From Aristolochia californica (lineage: Eukaryota > Streptophyta > Magnoliopsida > Piperales > Aristolochiaceae), in the NCBI GenBank assembly GCA_029961685.1, contig JARWKL010000009.1, positions 15,619,237 to 15,683,236 of the forward strand: a stretch of 64,000 nucleotides of DNA, in the 5' to 3' direction. The position numbers and the translations under genes are program-made. Below the pieces are notes generated by a model that had not been told where the DNA came from, searched no databases, and was given only the letters and a program-made list of their open reading frames with translations. How positions within the stretch are numbered: position 1 is the stretch's first letter; each line of letters begins with the position of its first letter. Positions 39,913 through 53,000 of this stretch are shown here, in pieces.

Positions 39913-42900
39913 TTGGGAAATTCCACTAGTTCAACAACCCCAATAGGTTGGAATTTGATAAGAAAGAGATTTTTCTACACATGCTTTAAAAAATGGATAT
40001 GCATGGCTCGAAACATGTTAAAGTTGCAAATGACCCATGGATCCAAACCTTTCAAAAAGAATAAAAAACTTCTCATTAAATTCTCAAGTGAACGTGCGGT
40101 GGGATATTTAACCGAGTCAAACAAGCCATTATTTTGCCCATTAACAAAACGCTGACCTAGCGATCATTGATCATTGTAAACTGATTTATCATGCGTAACG
40201 GGCCACATTTTTTTAAGGAATGACTTTTGGGTTGGGATTCAACACTCAGTTTAAAATTCCCTCGCCTCCCCTTTTCCCGACGATTGCAAAACCTGATATA
40301 TAAAGACTAAAACGAGTTTTAAATCCCTATAAAATTACACAAACTTTTTGGAAATATCTCTCTCCATATTTGTGCATTGTGCATTTCCATTTTAGATGTG
40401 TACATTTTTCTTAAATCAAAACTTGAGTTTTCACTTTTTCCTTCATCTCGTAGACAAAAAACAGAATAGATGACAACGAAATGAAAATTTTAGACTCTGT
40501 GTATGGAGAAAATTTAAAGCAATAACAAACGTAAGTAAAGAAAATTTATTCACACACCACAAATGAAGAAAAAAGCTTTCTCATCCAAGTTTGGGAAATT
40601 CCACTAGTTCAGCAACCCCAATAGGTTGGAATTTGATAAGAAAGAGATTTTTCTACACATGCTTTAAAAAATGGATATGCATGGCTCGAAACATGTTAAA
40701 GGTGCAAATGACCCATGGATCCAAACCTTTCAAAAAGAATAAAAAACTTCTCATTAAATTCTCAAGTGAAAGTGCGGTGGGATATTTAACCGAGTCAAAC
40801 AAGCCATTATTTTGCCCATTAACAAAAAGCTGACCTAGCGATCATTGATCATTGTAAACTGATTTATCATGCGTAACGGGCTACATTTTTTTAAGGAATG
40901 ACTTTTGGGTTGGGATTCAACACTCAGTTTAAAATTCCCTCGCCTCCCCTTTTCCCGACGATTGCAAAACCTGATATATAAAGACTAAAACGAGTTTTAA
41001 ATCCCCAAAAATTACACAAACATTTTGGAAATATCTCTCTCCATATTTGTGCAATGTGCATTTTCATTTTAGATGTGTACATTTTTCTTAAATCAAAACT
41101 TGAGTTTTCACTTTTTCCTTCATCTCGTAGACAAAAAACAGAATAGATGACAATGAAATGAAAATTTTAGACTCTGTGTATGGAGAAAATTTAAAGCAAT
41201 AACAAACGTAAGTAAAGAAAATTTATTCACACACCACAAATGAAGAAAAAAGTTTTCTCATCCAAGTTTGGGAAATTCCACTAGTTCAGCAACCCCAATA
41301 GGTTGGAATTTGATAATAAAGAGATTTTTCTACACATGCTTTAAAAAATGGATATGCATGGCTCGAAACATGTTAAAGGTGCAAATGACCCATGGATCCA
41401 AACCTTTCAAAAAGAATAAAAAACTTCTCATTAAATTCTCAAGTGAACGTGCGGTGGGATATTTAACCGAGTCAAACAAGCATTATTTTGCCCATTAACG
41501 AAAAGCTGACCTAGCGATCATTGATCATTGTAAACTGATTTATCATGCGTGACGGGCCACATTTTTTTAAGGAATGACTTTTGGGTTGGGATTCAACACT
41601 CAGTTTAAAATTCCCTCGCCTCCCCTTTTCCCGACGATTGCAAAACCTGATATATAAAGACTAAAACGAGTTTTAAATCCCTAAAAATTACACAAACTTT
41701 TTGGAAATATCTCTCTCCATATTTGTGCATTGTGCATTTCCATTTTAGATGTGTACATTTTTCTTAAATCAAAACTTGAGTTTTCACTTTTTCCTTCATC
41801 TCGTAGACAAAAAACAGAATAGATGACAACGAAATGAAAATTTTAGACTCTGTGTATGGAGAAAATTTAAAGCAATAACAAACGTAAGTAATGAAAATTT
41901 ATTCACACACCATAAATGAAGAAAAAAGTTTTCTCATCCAAGTTTGGGAAATTCCACTAGTTCAGCTACCTCAATAGGTTGGAATTTGATAAGAAAGGAA
42001 TTTTTCTACATATGCTTTAAAAAATGGATATGCATGGCTCGAAACATGTTAAAGTTGCAAATGACCCATGGATCCAAACCTTTCAAAAAGAATAAAAAAC
42101 TTCTCATTAAATTCTCAAGTGAACGTGCGGTGGGATATTTAACCGAGTCAAACAAGCCATTATTTTGCCCATTAACAAAAAGCTGACCTAGCGATCATTG
42201 ATCATTGGAAACTGATTTATCATGCGTAACGGGCCACATTTTTTTAAGCAATGACTTTTGGGTTGGGATTCAAAACTCAGTTTAAAATTCCCTCGCCTCC
42301 CCTTTTCCCGACGATTGTAAAACCTGATATATAAAGTCTAAAACGAGTTTTAAATCCCTAAAAATTACACAAACTTTTTGGAAATATCTCTCTTCATATT
42401 TGTGCATTGTGCATTTCCATTTTAGATGTGTACATTTTTCTTCAATCAAAACTTGAGTTTTAACTTTTTCCTTCATCTCGTAGACAAAAAACAGAATAGA
42501 TGACAACGAAATGAAAATTTTAGACTCTGTGTATGGAGAAAATTTAAAGCAATAACAAACGTAAGAAAAGAAAATTTATTCACACACCACAAATAAAGAA
42601 AAAAGTTTTCTCATCAAAGTTTGGGAAATTCCACTAGTTCAACAACCCCAATAGGTTGGAATTTGATAAGAAAGAGATTTTTCTACACATGCTTTAAAAA
42701 ATGGATATGCATGGCTCGAAATATGTTAAAGTTGCAAATGACCCATGGATCCAAACCTTTCAAAAAGAATAAAAAACTTCTCATTAAATTCTCAAGTGAA
42801 CGTGCGGTGGGATATTTAACCGAGTCAAACAAGCCATTATTTTGCCCATTAACAAAACGCTGACCTAGCGATCATTGATCATTGTAAACTGATTGATCAT

Positions 42901-45900
42901 GCGTAACGGGCCACATTTTTTTAAGGAATGACTTTTGGGTTGGGATTCAACACTCAGTTTAAAATTCCCTCGCCTCCCCTTTTCCCGACGATTGCAAAAC
43001 CTGATATATAAAGACTAAAACGAGTTTTAAATCCCTATAAAATTACACAAACTTTTTGGAAATATCTCTCTCCATATTTGTGCATTGTGCATTTCCATTT
43101 TAGATGTGTACATTTTTCTTAAATCAAAACTTGAGTTTTCACTTTTTCCTTCATCTCGTAGACAAAAAACAGAATAGATGACAACGAAATGAAAATTTTA
43201 GACTCTGTGTACGGAGAAAATTTAAAGCAATAACAAACGTAAGTAAAGAAAATTTATTCACACACCACAAATGAAGAAAAAAGTTTTCTCATCCAAGTTA
43301 GGGAAATTCCACTAGTTCAGCAACCCCAATAGTTTGGAATTTGATAAGAAAGAGATTTTTCTACACATGCTTTAAAAAATGGATATGCATGGCTCGAAAC
43401 ATGTTAAAGTTGCAAATGACCCATGGATCCAAACCTTTCAAAAAGAATAAAAAACTTCTCATTAAATTCTCAAGTGAACGTGCGGTGAGATATTTAACCG
43501 AGTCAAACAAGCCATTATTTTGCCCATTAACGAAAAGCTGACCTAGCAATCATTGATCATTGTAAACTGATTTATCATGCGTAACGGCCCACATTTTTTT
43601 AAGCAATGACTTTTGGGTTGGGATTCAAAACTCAGTTTAAAATTCCCTCGCCTCCCCTTTTCCCGACGATTGTAAAACCTGATATATAAAGTCTAAAACG
43701 AGTTTTAAATCCCTAAAAATTACACAAACTTTTTGGAAATATCTCTCTCCATATTTGTGCATTGTGCATTTCCATTTTAGATGTGTACATTTTTCTTAAA
43801 TCAAATCTTGAGTTTTCACTTTTTCCTTCTTCTCGTAGACAAAAAACGGAATAGATGACAACGAAATGAAAATTTTAGACTCTGTGTATGAAGAAAATTT
43901 AAAGCAATAACAAACGTAAGTAAAGAAAATTTATTCACATACCACAAATGAAGAGAAAAGTTTTCTCATCAAAGTTTGGGAAATTCCACTAGTTCAACAA
44001 CCCCAATAGGTTGGAATTTGATAAGAAAGAGATTTTTCTAAACATGCTTTAAAAAATGGATATGCATGGCTCGAAACATGTTAAAGTTGCAAATGACCCA
44101 TGGATCCAAACCTTTCAAAAAGAATAAAAAACTTCTCATTAAATTCTCAAGTGAACGTGCGGTGCGATATTTAACCGAGTCAAACAAGCCATTATTTTGC
44201 CCATTAACAAAAAGCTGACCTAGCGATCATTGATCATTGTAAACTGATTTATCATGCGTAACGGGCCACATTTTTTTAAGCAATGACTTTTGGGTTGGGA
44301 TTCAACACTCAGTTTAAAATTCCCTCGCCTCCCCTTTTCCCGACGATTGCAAAACCTGATATATAAAGACTAAAACGAGTTTTAAATCCCTATAAAATTA
44401 CACAAACATTTTGGAAATATCTCTCTCCATATTTGTGCATTGTGCATTTCCATTTTAGATGTGTACATTTTTCTTAAATCAAAACTTGAGTTTTCACTTT
44501 TTCCTTCATCTCGTAGACAAAAAACAGGATAGATGACAACGAAATGAAAATTTTAGACTCTGTGTACGGAGAAAATTTAAAGCAATAACAAACATAAGTA
44601 AAGAAAATTTATTCACACACCACAAATGAAGAAAAAAATTTTCTCATCCAAGTTTGGGAAATTCCACTAGTTCAGCAACCCCAATAGGTTGGAATTTGAT
44701 AAGAAAGAGATTTTTCTACACATGCTTTAAAAAATGGATATGCATGGCTCGAAACATGTTAAAGTTGCAAATGAACCATGGATCCAAACCTTTCAAAAAG
44801 AATAAAAAACTTCTCATTAAATTCTCAAGTGAACGTGCGGTGGGATATTTAACCGAGTCAAACAAGCCATTATTTTGCCCATTAACAAAAAGCTGACCTA
44901 GCGATCATTGATCATTGTAAACTGATTTATCATGCATAACGGGCCACATTTTTTTAAGGAATGACTTTTGGGTTGGGATTCAACACTCAGTTTAAAATTC
45001 CCTCGCCTCCCCTTTTCCCGACGATTGCAAAACCTGATATATAAAGACTAAAACGAGTTTTAAATCCCTAAAAATTACACAAACTTTTTGGAAATATCTC
45101 TCTCCATATTTGTGCATTGTGCATTTCCATTTTAGACGTGTACATTTTTTCTAAATCAAAACTTGAGTTTTCACTTTTTCCTTCATCTCGTAGACAAAAA
45201 ACAGAATAGATGGCAACGAAATGAAAATTTTAGACTCTGTGTATGGAGAAAATTTAAAGCAATAACAAACGTAAGTAAAGAAAATTTATTCACACACCAC
45301 AAATGAAGAAAAAAGTTTTCTCATCCAAGTTTGGGAAATTCCACTAGTTCAGCAACCCCAATAGGTTGGAATTTGATAAGAAAGAGATTTTTCTACACAT
45401 GCTTTAAAAAATGGATATGCATGGCTCGAAACATGTTAAAGTTGCAAATGACCCATGGATCCAAACCTTTCAAAAAGAATAAAAAACTTCTCATTAAATT
45501 CTCAAGTGAACGTGCGGTGGGATATTTAACCGACTCATACAAGCCATTATTTTGCCCATTAACGAAAAGCTGACCTAGCGATCATTGATCATTGTAAACT
45601 GATTTATCATGCGTAACGGGCCACATTTTTTTAAGCAATGACTTTTGGGTTGGGATTCAAAACTCAGTTTAAAATTCCCTCGCCTCCCCTTTTCCCGACG
45701 ATTGTAAAACCTGATATATAAAGTCTAAAACGAGTTTTAAATCCCTAAAAATTACACAAACTTTTTGGAAATATCTCTCTCCATATTTGTGCATTGTGCA
45801 TTTCCATTTTAGATGTGTACATTTTTCTTAAATCAAAACTTGAGTTTTCACTTTTTCCTTCTTCTCTTAGACAAAAAACAGAATAGATGACAACGAAACG

Positions 45901-47359
45901 AAAATTTTAGACTCTGTGTATGGAGAAAATTTAAAGCAACAACAAACGTAAGTAAATAAAATTTATTCACACACCACAAATAAAGAAAAAAGTTTCCTCA
46001 TCCAAGTTTGGGAAATTCCACTAGTTCAGCAACCCCAATAGGTTGGAATTTGATAAGAAAGAGATTTTTCTACACATGCTTTAAAAAATGGATATGCATG
46101 GCTTGAAACTTGTTAAAGTTGCAAATGACCCATGGATCCAAACCTTTCAAAAAGAATAAAAAACTTCTCATTAAATTCTCAAGTGAACGTGCGGTGGGAT
46201 ATTTAACCGAGTCAAACAAGCATTATTTTGCCCATTAACGAAAAGCTGACCTAGCGATCATTGATCATTGTAAACTGATTTATCATGCGTGACGGGCCAC
46301 ATTTTTTTAAGCAATGACTTTTGGGTTGGGATTCAACACTCAGTTTAAAATTCCCTCGCCTCCCCTTTTCCCGACGATTGCAAAACCTGATATATAAAGA
46401 CTAAAACGAGTTTTAAATCCCTAAAAATTACACAAACTTTTTGGAAATATCTCTCTCCATATTTGTGCATTGTGCATTTCCATTTTAGATGTGTACATTT
46501 TTCTTAAATCAAAACTTGAGTTTTCACTTTTTCCTTCATCTCGTAGACAAAAAACAGAATAGATGACAACGAAATGAAAATTTTAGACTCTGTGTATGGA
46601 GAAATTTTAAAGCAATAAAAAACGTAAGTAAAGAAAATTTATTCACACACCACAAATGAAGAAAAAAGTTTTCTCATCCAAGTTTGGGAAATTCCACTAG
46701 TTCAACAACCCCAATAGGTTGGAATTTGATGAGAAAGAGATTTTTCTACACATGCTTTAAAAAATGGATATGCATGCTCGAAACATGTTAAAGTTGAAAA
46801 TGACCCATGGATCCAAACCTTTCAAAAAGAATAAAAAACTTCTCATTAAATTCTCAAGTGAACGTGCGGTGCGATATTTAACCGAGTCAAACAAGCCATT
46901 ATTTTGCCCATTAACAAAAAGCTGACCTAGCGATCATTCATCATTGTAAACTGATTTATCATGCGTAACGGGCCACATTTTTTTAAGAATGACTTTTGGG
47001 TTGGGATTTAACACTCAGTTTAAAATTCCCTCGCCTCCCCATTTCCCGACGATTGCAAAACCTGATATATAAAGACTAAAACGAGTTTTAAATCCCGATA
47101 AAATTACACAAACTTTTTGGAAATATCTCTCTCCATATTTGTGCATTGTGCATTTCCATTTTAGATGTGTACATTTTTCTTAAATCAAAACTTGAGTTTT
47201 CACTTTTTCCTTCATCTCGTAGACAAAAAACAGAATAGATGACAACGAAATGAAAATTTTAGACTCTGTGTATGGAGAAAATTTAAAGCAATAACAAACG
47301 TAAGTAAAGAAAATTTATTCACACACCACAAATGAAGAAAAAAGTTTTCTCATCCAAGT
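39913..47359 (+). repeat. Monomers M59-M69, variable tail after X block 2
   Basis: Marks: M59 (39913) AAAACGCTGACC and tail AAAAAGCTTTCTC; M60 (40591) AAAGGTGCAAATG and GTGAAAGTGCGG; M61 (41268) TTTGATAATAAAG and AACAAGCATTATT; M62 (41944) AAAGGAATTTTTC; M63 (42621) TTCAACAACC and AAAACGC; M64 (43299) GTTAGGGAAATTCC and GGTGAGATATTT; M65 (43976) TCTAAACATGC; M66 (44654) ATGAACCATGG; M67 (45331) CGACTCATACAAGCC; M68 (46008) GGCTTGAAACTTG; M69 (46684) GTTGAAAATGACCC. M58, M62, M64 and M67 share TTCAAAACTCAG, GATTGTAAAACC and AAAGTCTAAAACG in their second half. Confidence 0.78.
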
Positions 47360-50062
47360 TTGGGAAATTCCACTAGTTCAGCAACCCTAATAGGTTGGAA
47401 TTTGATAAGAAAGAGATTTTTCTACACATGCTTTAAAAAATGGATATGCATGGCTCGAAACATGTTATAGTTGCAAATGACCCATGGATCCAAACCTTTC
47501 AAAAAGAATAAAAAACTTCTCATTAAATTCTCAACTGAACGTGCAGTGGGATATTTAACCGAGTCAAACAAGCCATTATTTTGCCCATTAACAAAAAGCT
47601 GACCTAGCGATCATTGATCATTGTAAACTGATTTATCATGCGTAATGGGCCACATTTTTTTAAGGAATGACTTTTGGGTTGGGATTCAATACTCAGTTTA
47701 AAATTCCCTCGCCTCCCCTTTTCCCGACGATTGCAAAACACTATATATAAAGACTAAAACGAGTTTTAAATCCCTATAAAATTACACAAACTTTTTGGAA
47801 ATATCTCTCTCCATATTTGTGCATTGTGCATTTCCATTTTAGATGTGTACATTTTTCTTAAATCAAAACTTGGGTTTTCACTTTTTCCTTCATCTCGTAG
47901 ACAAAAAACAGAATAGATGACAACGAAATGAAAATTTTAGACTCTGTGTATGGAGAAAATTTAAAGCAATAACAAACGTAAGTAAAGAAAATTTATTCAC
48001 ACACCACAAATGAAGAAAAAAGTTTTCTCATCCAAGTGTGGGAAATTCCACTAGTTCAACAACCCCAATAGGTTGGAATTTGATAAGAAAGAGATTTTTC
48101 TACACATGCTATAAAAAATGGATATGCATGCTCGAAACATGTTAAAGTTGAAAATGAACCATGGATCCAAACCTTTCAAAAAGAATAAAAAACTTCTCAT
48201 TAAATTCTAAAGTGAACGTGCGGTGGGATATTTAACCGAGTCAAACAAGCCATTATTTTGCCCATTAACAAAAAGCTGACCTAGCGATCAATGATCATTG
48301 TAAACTGATTTATCATGCGTAACGGGCCACATTTTTTTAAGGAATGACTTTTGGGTTGGGATTCAACACTCAGTTTAAAATTCCCTCGCCTCCCCATTTC
48401 CCGACGATTGCAAAACCTGATATATAAAGACTAAAACGAGTTTTAAATCCCTATAAAATTACACAAACTTTTTGGAAATATCTCTCTCCATATTTGTGCA
48501 TTGTGCATTTCCATTTTAGATGTGTACATTTTTCTAAAATCAAAACTTGAGTTTTCACTTTTTCCTTCATCTCGTAGACAAAAAACAGAATAGATGACAA
48601 CGAAATGAAAATTTTAGACTCTGGAGAAAATTTAAAGCAATAACAAACGTAAGTAAAGAAAATTTATTCACACACCACAAATGAAGAAAAAAGTTTTCTC
48701 ATCCAAGTTTGGGAAATTCCACTAGTTCAGCAACCCCAATAGGTTGGAATTTGATAAGAAAGAAATTTTTCTACACATGCTTTAACAAATGGATATGCAT
48801 GGCTCGAAACATGTTATAGTTGCAAATGACCCATGGATCCAAACCTTTCAAAAAGAATAAAAAACTTCTCATTAAATTCTCAACAGAACGTGCAGTGGGA
48901 TATTTAACCGAGTCTAACAAACCATTATTTTGCCCATTAACAAAAAGCTGACCTAGCGATCATTGATCATTGTAAACTGATTTATCATGCGTAATGGGCC
49001 ACATTTTTTTAAGGAATGACTTTTGGGTTGGGATTCAACACTCAGTTTAAAATTCCCTCGCCTCCCTTTTCCCCGACGATTGCAAAACCTGATATATAAA
49101 GACTAAAACGAGTTTTAAATCCCTGAAAATTACACAAACTTTTGGGAAATATCTCTCTCCATATTTGTGCATTGTGCATTTCCATTTTAGATGTGTACAT
49201 TTTTCTTAAATCAAAACTTGAGTTTTCACTTTTTCCTTCATCTCGTAGACAAAAAACAGAATAGATGACAACGAAATGAAAATTTTAGACTCTGTGTATG
49301 GAGAAAATTTAAAGCAATAACAAACGTAAGTAAAGAAAATTTATTCACACACCACAAATGAAGAAAAAAGTTTTCTCATCCAAGTTTGGGAATTTCCACT
49401 AGTTCAGCAACCCCAATAGGTTGGAATTTGACAAGAAAGGGATTTTTCTACACATGCTTTAAAAAATGGATATGCATGCTCGAAACATGTTAAAGTTGCA
49501 AATGACCCATGGATCCAAACCTTTCAAAAAGAATAAAAAACTTCTCATTAAATTCTCAAGTGAACGTGCGGTGGGATATTTAACCGAGTCAAACAAGCCA
49601 TTATTTTGCCCATTAACAAAACGCTGACCTAGCGATCATTGATCATTGTAAACTGATTTATCATGCGTAACGGGCCACATTTTTTTAAGGAATGACTTTT
49701 GGGTTGGGATTCAACACTCAGTTTAAAATTCCCTCGCCTCCCCTTTTCCCGACGATTGTAAAACCTGATATATAAAGACTAAAACGAGTTTTAAATCCCT
49801 ATAAAATTACACAAACTTTTTGGAAATATCTCTCTCCATATTTGTGCATTGTGCATTTCCATTTTAGATGTGTACATTTTTCTTAAATCAAAACTTGAGT
49901 TTTCACTTTTTCCTTCATCTCGTAGACAAAAAACAGAATAGATGACAACGAAATGAAAATTTTAGACTCTGTGTATGGAGAAAATTTAAAGCAATAACAA
50001 ACGTAAGTAAAGAAAATTTATTCACACACCACAAATGAAGAAAAAAGCTTTCTCATCCAAGT
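47360..50062 (+). repeat. X block 3 (M70-M73)
   Basis: Phase points 47360, 48038, 48709 and 49386. M70 and M72 carry ATGTTATAGTTGC. M71 (671 bp) carries the six-base deletion near 48616 and GAAAATGAACC. M73 carries TTTGACAAGAAAGGGA but ends differently from M48 and M58 and is listed separately as a chimera. Confidence 0.88.
49386..50062 (+). repeat. Chimeric monomer M73 (M58-type front, M59-type back)
   Basis: The front has GGGAATTTCCACT, GACAAGAAAGGGA and the one-base loss ATGCATGCTCG (to about 49480), as in M58. The back has CAAACAAGCC, AAAACGCTGACC (near 49617) and the tail AAAAAGCTTTCTC (near 50041), as in M59. The switch lies between about 49480 and 49590. GATTGTAAAACC in the back is not M59-like, so the history may be more complex. 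Confidence 0.75.
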
Positions 50063-53000
50063 TTGGGAAATTCCACTAGTTCAGCAACCCCAATAGGTTG
50101 GAATTTGATAAGAAAGAGATTTTTCTACACATGCTTTAAAAAATGGATATGCATGGCTCGAAACATGTTAAAGGTGCAAATGACCCATGGATCAAAACCT
50201 TTCAAAAAGAATAAAAAACTTCTCATTAAATTCTCAAGTGAAAGTGCGGTGGGATATTTAACCGAGTCAAACAAGCCATTATTTTGCCCATTAACAAAAA
50301 GCTGACCTAGCGATCATTGATCATTGTAAACTGATTTATCATGCGTAACGGGCTACATTTTTTTAAGGAATGACTTTTGGGTTGGGATTCAACACTCAGT
50401 TTAAAATTCCCTCGCCTCCCCTTTTCCCGACGATTGCAAAACCTGATATATAAAGACTAAAACGAGTTTTAAATCCCCAAAAATTACACAAACATTTTGG
50501 AAATATCTCTCTCCATATTTGTGCAATGTGCATTTTCATTTTAGATGTGTACATTTTTCTTAAATCAAAACTTGAGTTTTCACTTTTTCCTTCATCTCGT
50601 AGACAAAAAACAGAATAGATGACAATGAAATGAAAATTTTAGACTCTGTGTATGGAGAAAATTTAAAGCAATAACAAACGTAAGTAAAGAAAATTTATTC
50701 ACACACCACAAATGAAGAAAAAAGTTTTCTCATCCAAGTTTGGGAAATTCCACTAGTTCAGCAACCCCAATAGGTTGGAATTTGATAATAAAGAGATTTT
50801 TCTACACATGCTTTAAAAAATGGATATGCATGGCTCGAAACATGTTAAAGGTGCAAATGACCCATGTATCCAAACCTTTCAAAAAGAATAAAAAACTTCT
50901 CATTAAATTCTCAAGTGAACGTGCGGTGGGATATTTAACCGAGTCAAACAAGCATTATTTTGCCCATTAACGAAAAGCTGACCTAGCGGTCATTGATCAT
51001 TGTAAACTGATTTATCATGCGTGACGGGCCACATTTTTTTAAGGAATGACTTTTGGGTTGGGATTCAACACTCAGTTTAAAATTCCCTCGCCTCCCCTTT
51101 TCCCGACGATTGCAAAACCTGATATATAAAGACTAAAACGAGTTTTAAATCCCTAAAAATTACACAAACTTTTTGGAAATATCTCTCTCCATATTTGTGC
51201 ATTGTGCATTTCCATTTTAGATGTGTACATTTTTCTTAAATCAAAACTTGAGTTTTCACTTTTTCCTTCATCTCGTAGACAAAAAACAGAATAGATGACA
51301 ACGAAATGGAAATTTTAGACTCTGTGTACGGAGAAAATTTAAAGCAATAACAAACGTAAGTAAAGAAAATTTATTCACACACCACAAATGAAGAAAAAAG
51401 TTTTCTCATCCAAGTTTGGGAAATTCCACTAGTTCAGCAACCCCAATAGTTTGGAATTTGATAAGAAAGAGATTTTTCTACACATGCTTTATAAATGGAT
51501 ATGCATGGCTCGAAACATGTTAAAGTTGCAAATGACCCATGGATCCAAACCTTTCAAAAAGAATAAAAAACTTCTCATTAAATTCTCAAGTGAACGTGCG
51601 GTGAGATATTTAACCGAGTCAAACAAGCCATTATTTTGCCCATTAACGAAAAGCTGACCTAGCAATCATTGATCATTGTAAACTGATTTATCATGCGTAA
51701 CGGCCCACATTTTTTTAAGCAATGACTTTTGGGTTGGGATTCAAAACTCAGTTTAAAATTCCCTCGCCTCCCCTTTTCCCGACGATTGTAAAACCTGATA
51801 TATAAAGTCTAAAACGAGTTTTAAATCCCTAAAAATTACACAAACTTTTTGGAAATATCTCTCTCCATATTTGTGCATTGTGCATTTCCATTTTAGATGT
51901 GTACATTTTTCTTAAATCAAATCTTGAGTTTTCACTTTTTCCTTCATCTCGTAGACAAAAAACAGAATAGATGACAACGAAATGAAAATTTTAGACTCTG
52001 TGTATGAAGAAAATTTAAAGCAATAACAAACGTAAGTAAAGAAAATTTATTCACACACCACAAATGAAGAGAAAAGTTTTCTCATCAAAGTTTGGGAAAT
52101 TCCACTAGTTCAACAACCCCAATAGGTTGGAATTTGATAAGAAAGAGATTTTTCTAAACATGCTTTAAAAAATGGATATGCATGGCTCGAAACATGTTAA
52201 AGTTGCAAATGACCCATGGATCCAAACCTTTCAAAAAGAATAAAAAACTTCTCATTAAATTCTCAAGTGAACGTGCGGTGGGATATTTAACCGAGTCAAA
52301 CAAGCCATTATTTTGCCCATTAACAAAAAGCTGACCTAGCGATCATTGATCATTGTAAACTGATTTATCATGCGTAACGGGCCACATTTTTTTAAGCAAT
52401 GACTTTTGGGTTGGGATTCAACACTCAGTTTAAAATTCCCTCGCCTCCCCTTTTCCCGACGATTGCAAAACCTGATATATAAAGACTAAAACGAGTTTTA
52501 AATCCCTATAAAATTACACAAACATTTTGGAAATATCTCTCTCCATATTTTTGCATTGTGCATTTCCATTTTAGATGTGTACATTTTTCTTAAATCAAAA
52601 CTTGAGTTTTCACTTTTTCCTTCATCTCGTAGACAAAAAACAGGATAGATGACAACGAAATGAAAATTTTAGACTCTGTGTTCGGAGAAAATTTAAAGCA
52701 ATAACAAACATAAGTAAAGAAAATTTATTCACACACCACAAATGAAGAAAAAAATTTTCTCATCCAAGTTTGGGAAATTCCACTAGTTCAGCAACCCCAA
52801 TAGGTTGGAATTTGATAAGAAAGAGATTTTTCTACACATGCTTTAAAAAATGGATATGCATGGCTCGAAACATGTTAAAGTTGCAAATGACCCATGGATC
52901 CAAACCTTTCAAAAAGAATAAAAAAATTCTCATTAAATTCTCAAGTGAACGTGCGGTGGGATATTTAACCGAGTCAAACAAGCCATTATTTTGCCCATTA

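Larger units (their letters stand above)
37211..47359 (+). repeat. Fifteen-monomer higher-order unit (M55-M69)
   Basis: The unit is X block 2 followed by M59-M69. It is the longer partner of 47360-55478. Reading the diagnostic variants in order gives these matches: M55-M57 to M70-M72; M58 front plus M59 back to M73; M60 and M61 to M74 and M75; M64 and M65 to M76 and M77; M66 to both M78 and M79; M67 and M68 to M80 and M81. M62, M63 and M69 have no full partner in the second unit. Confidence 0.8.
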
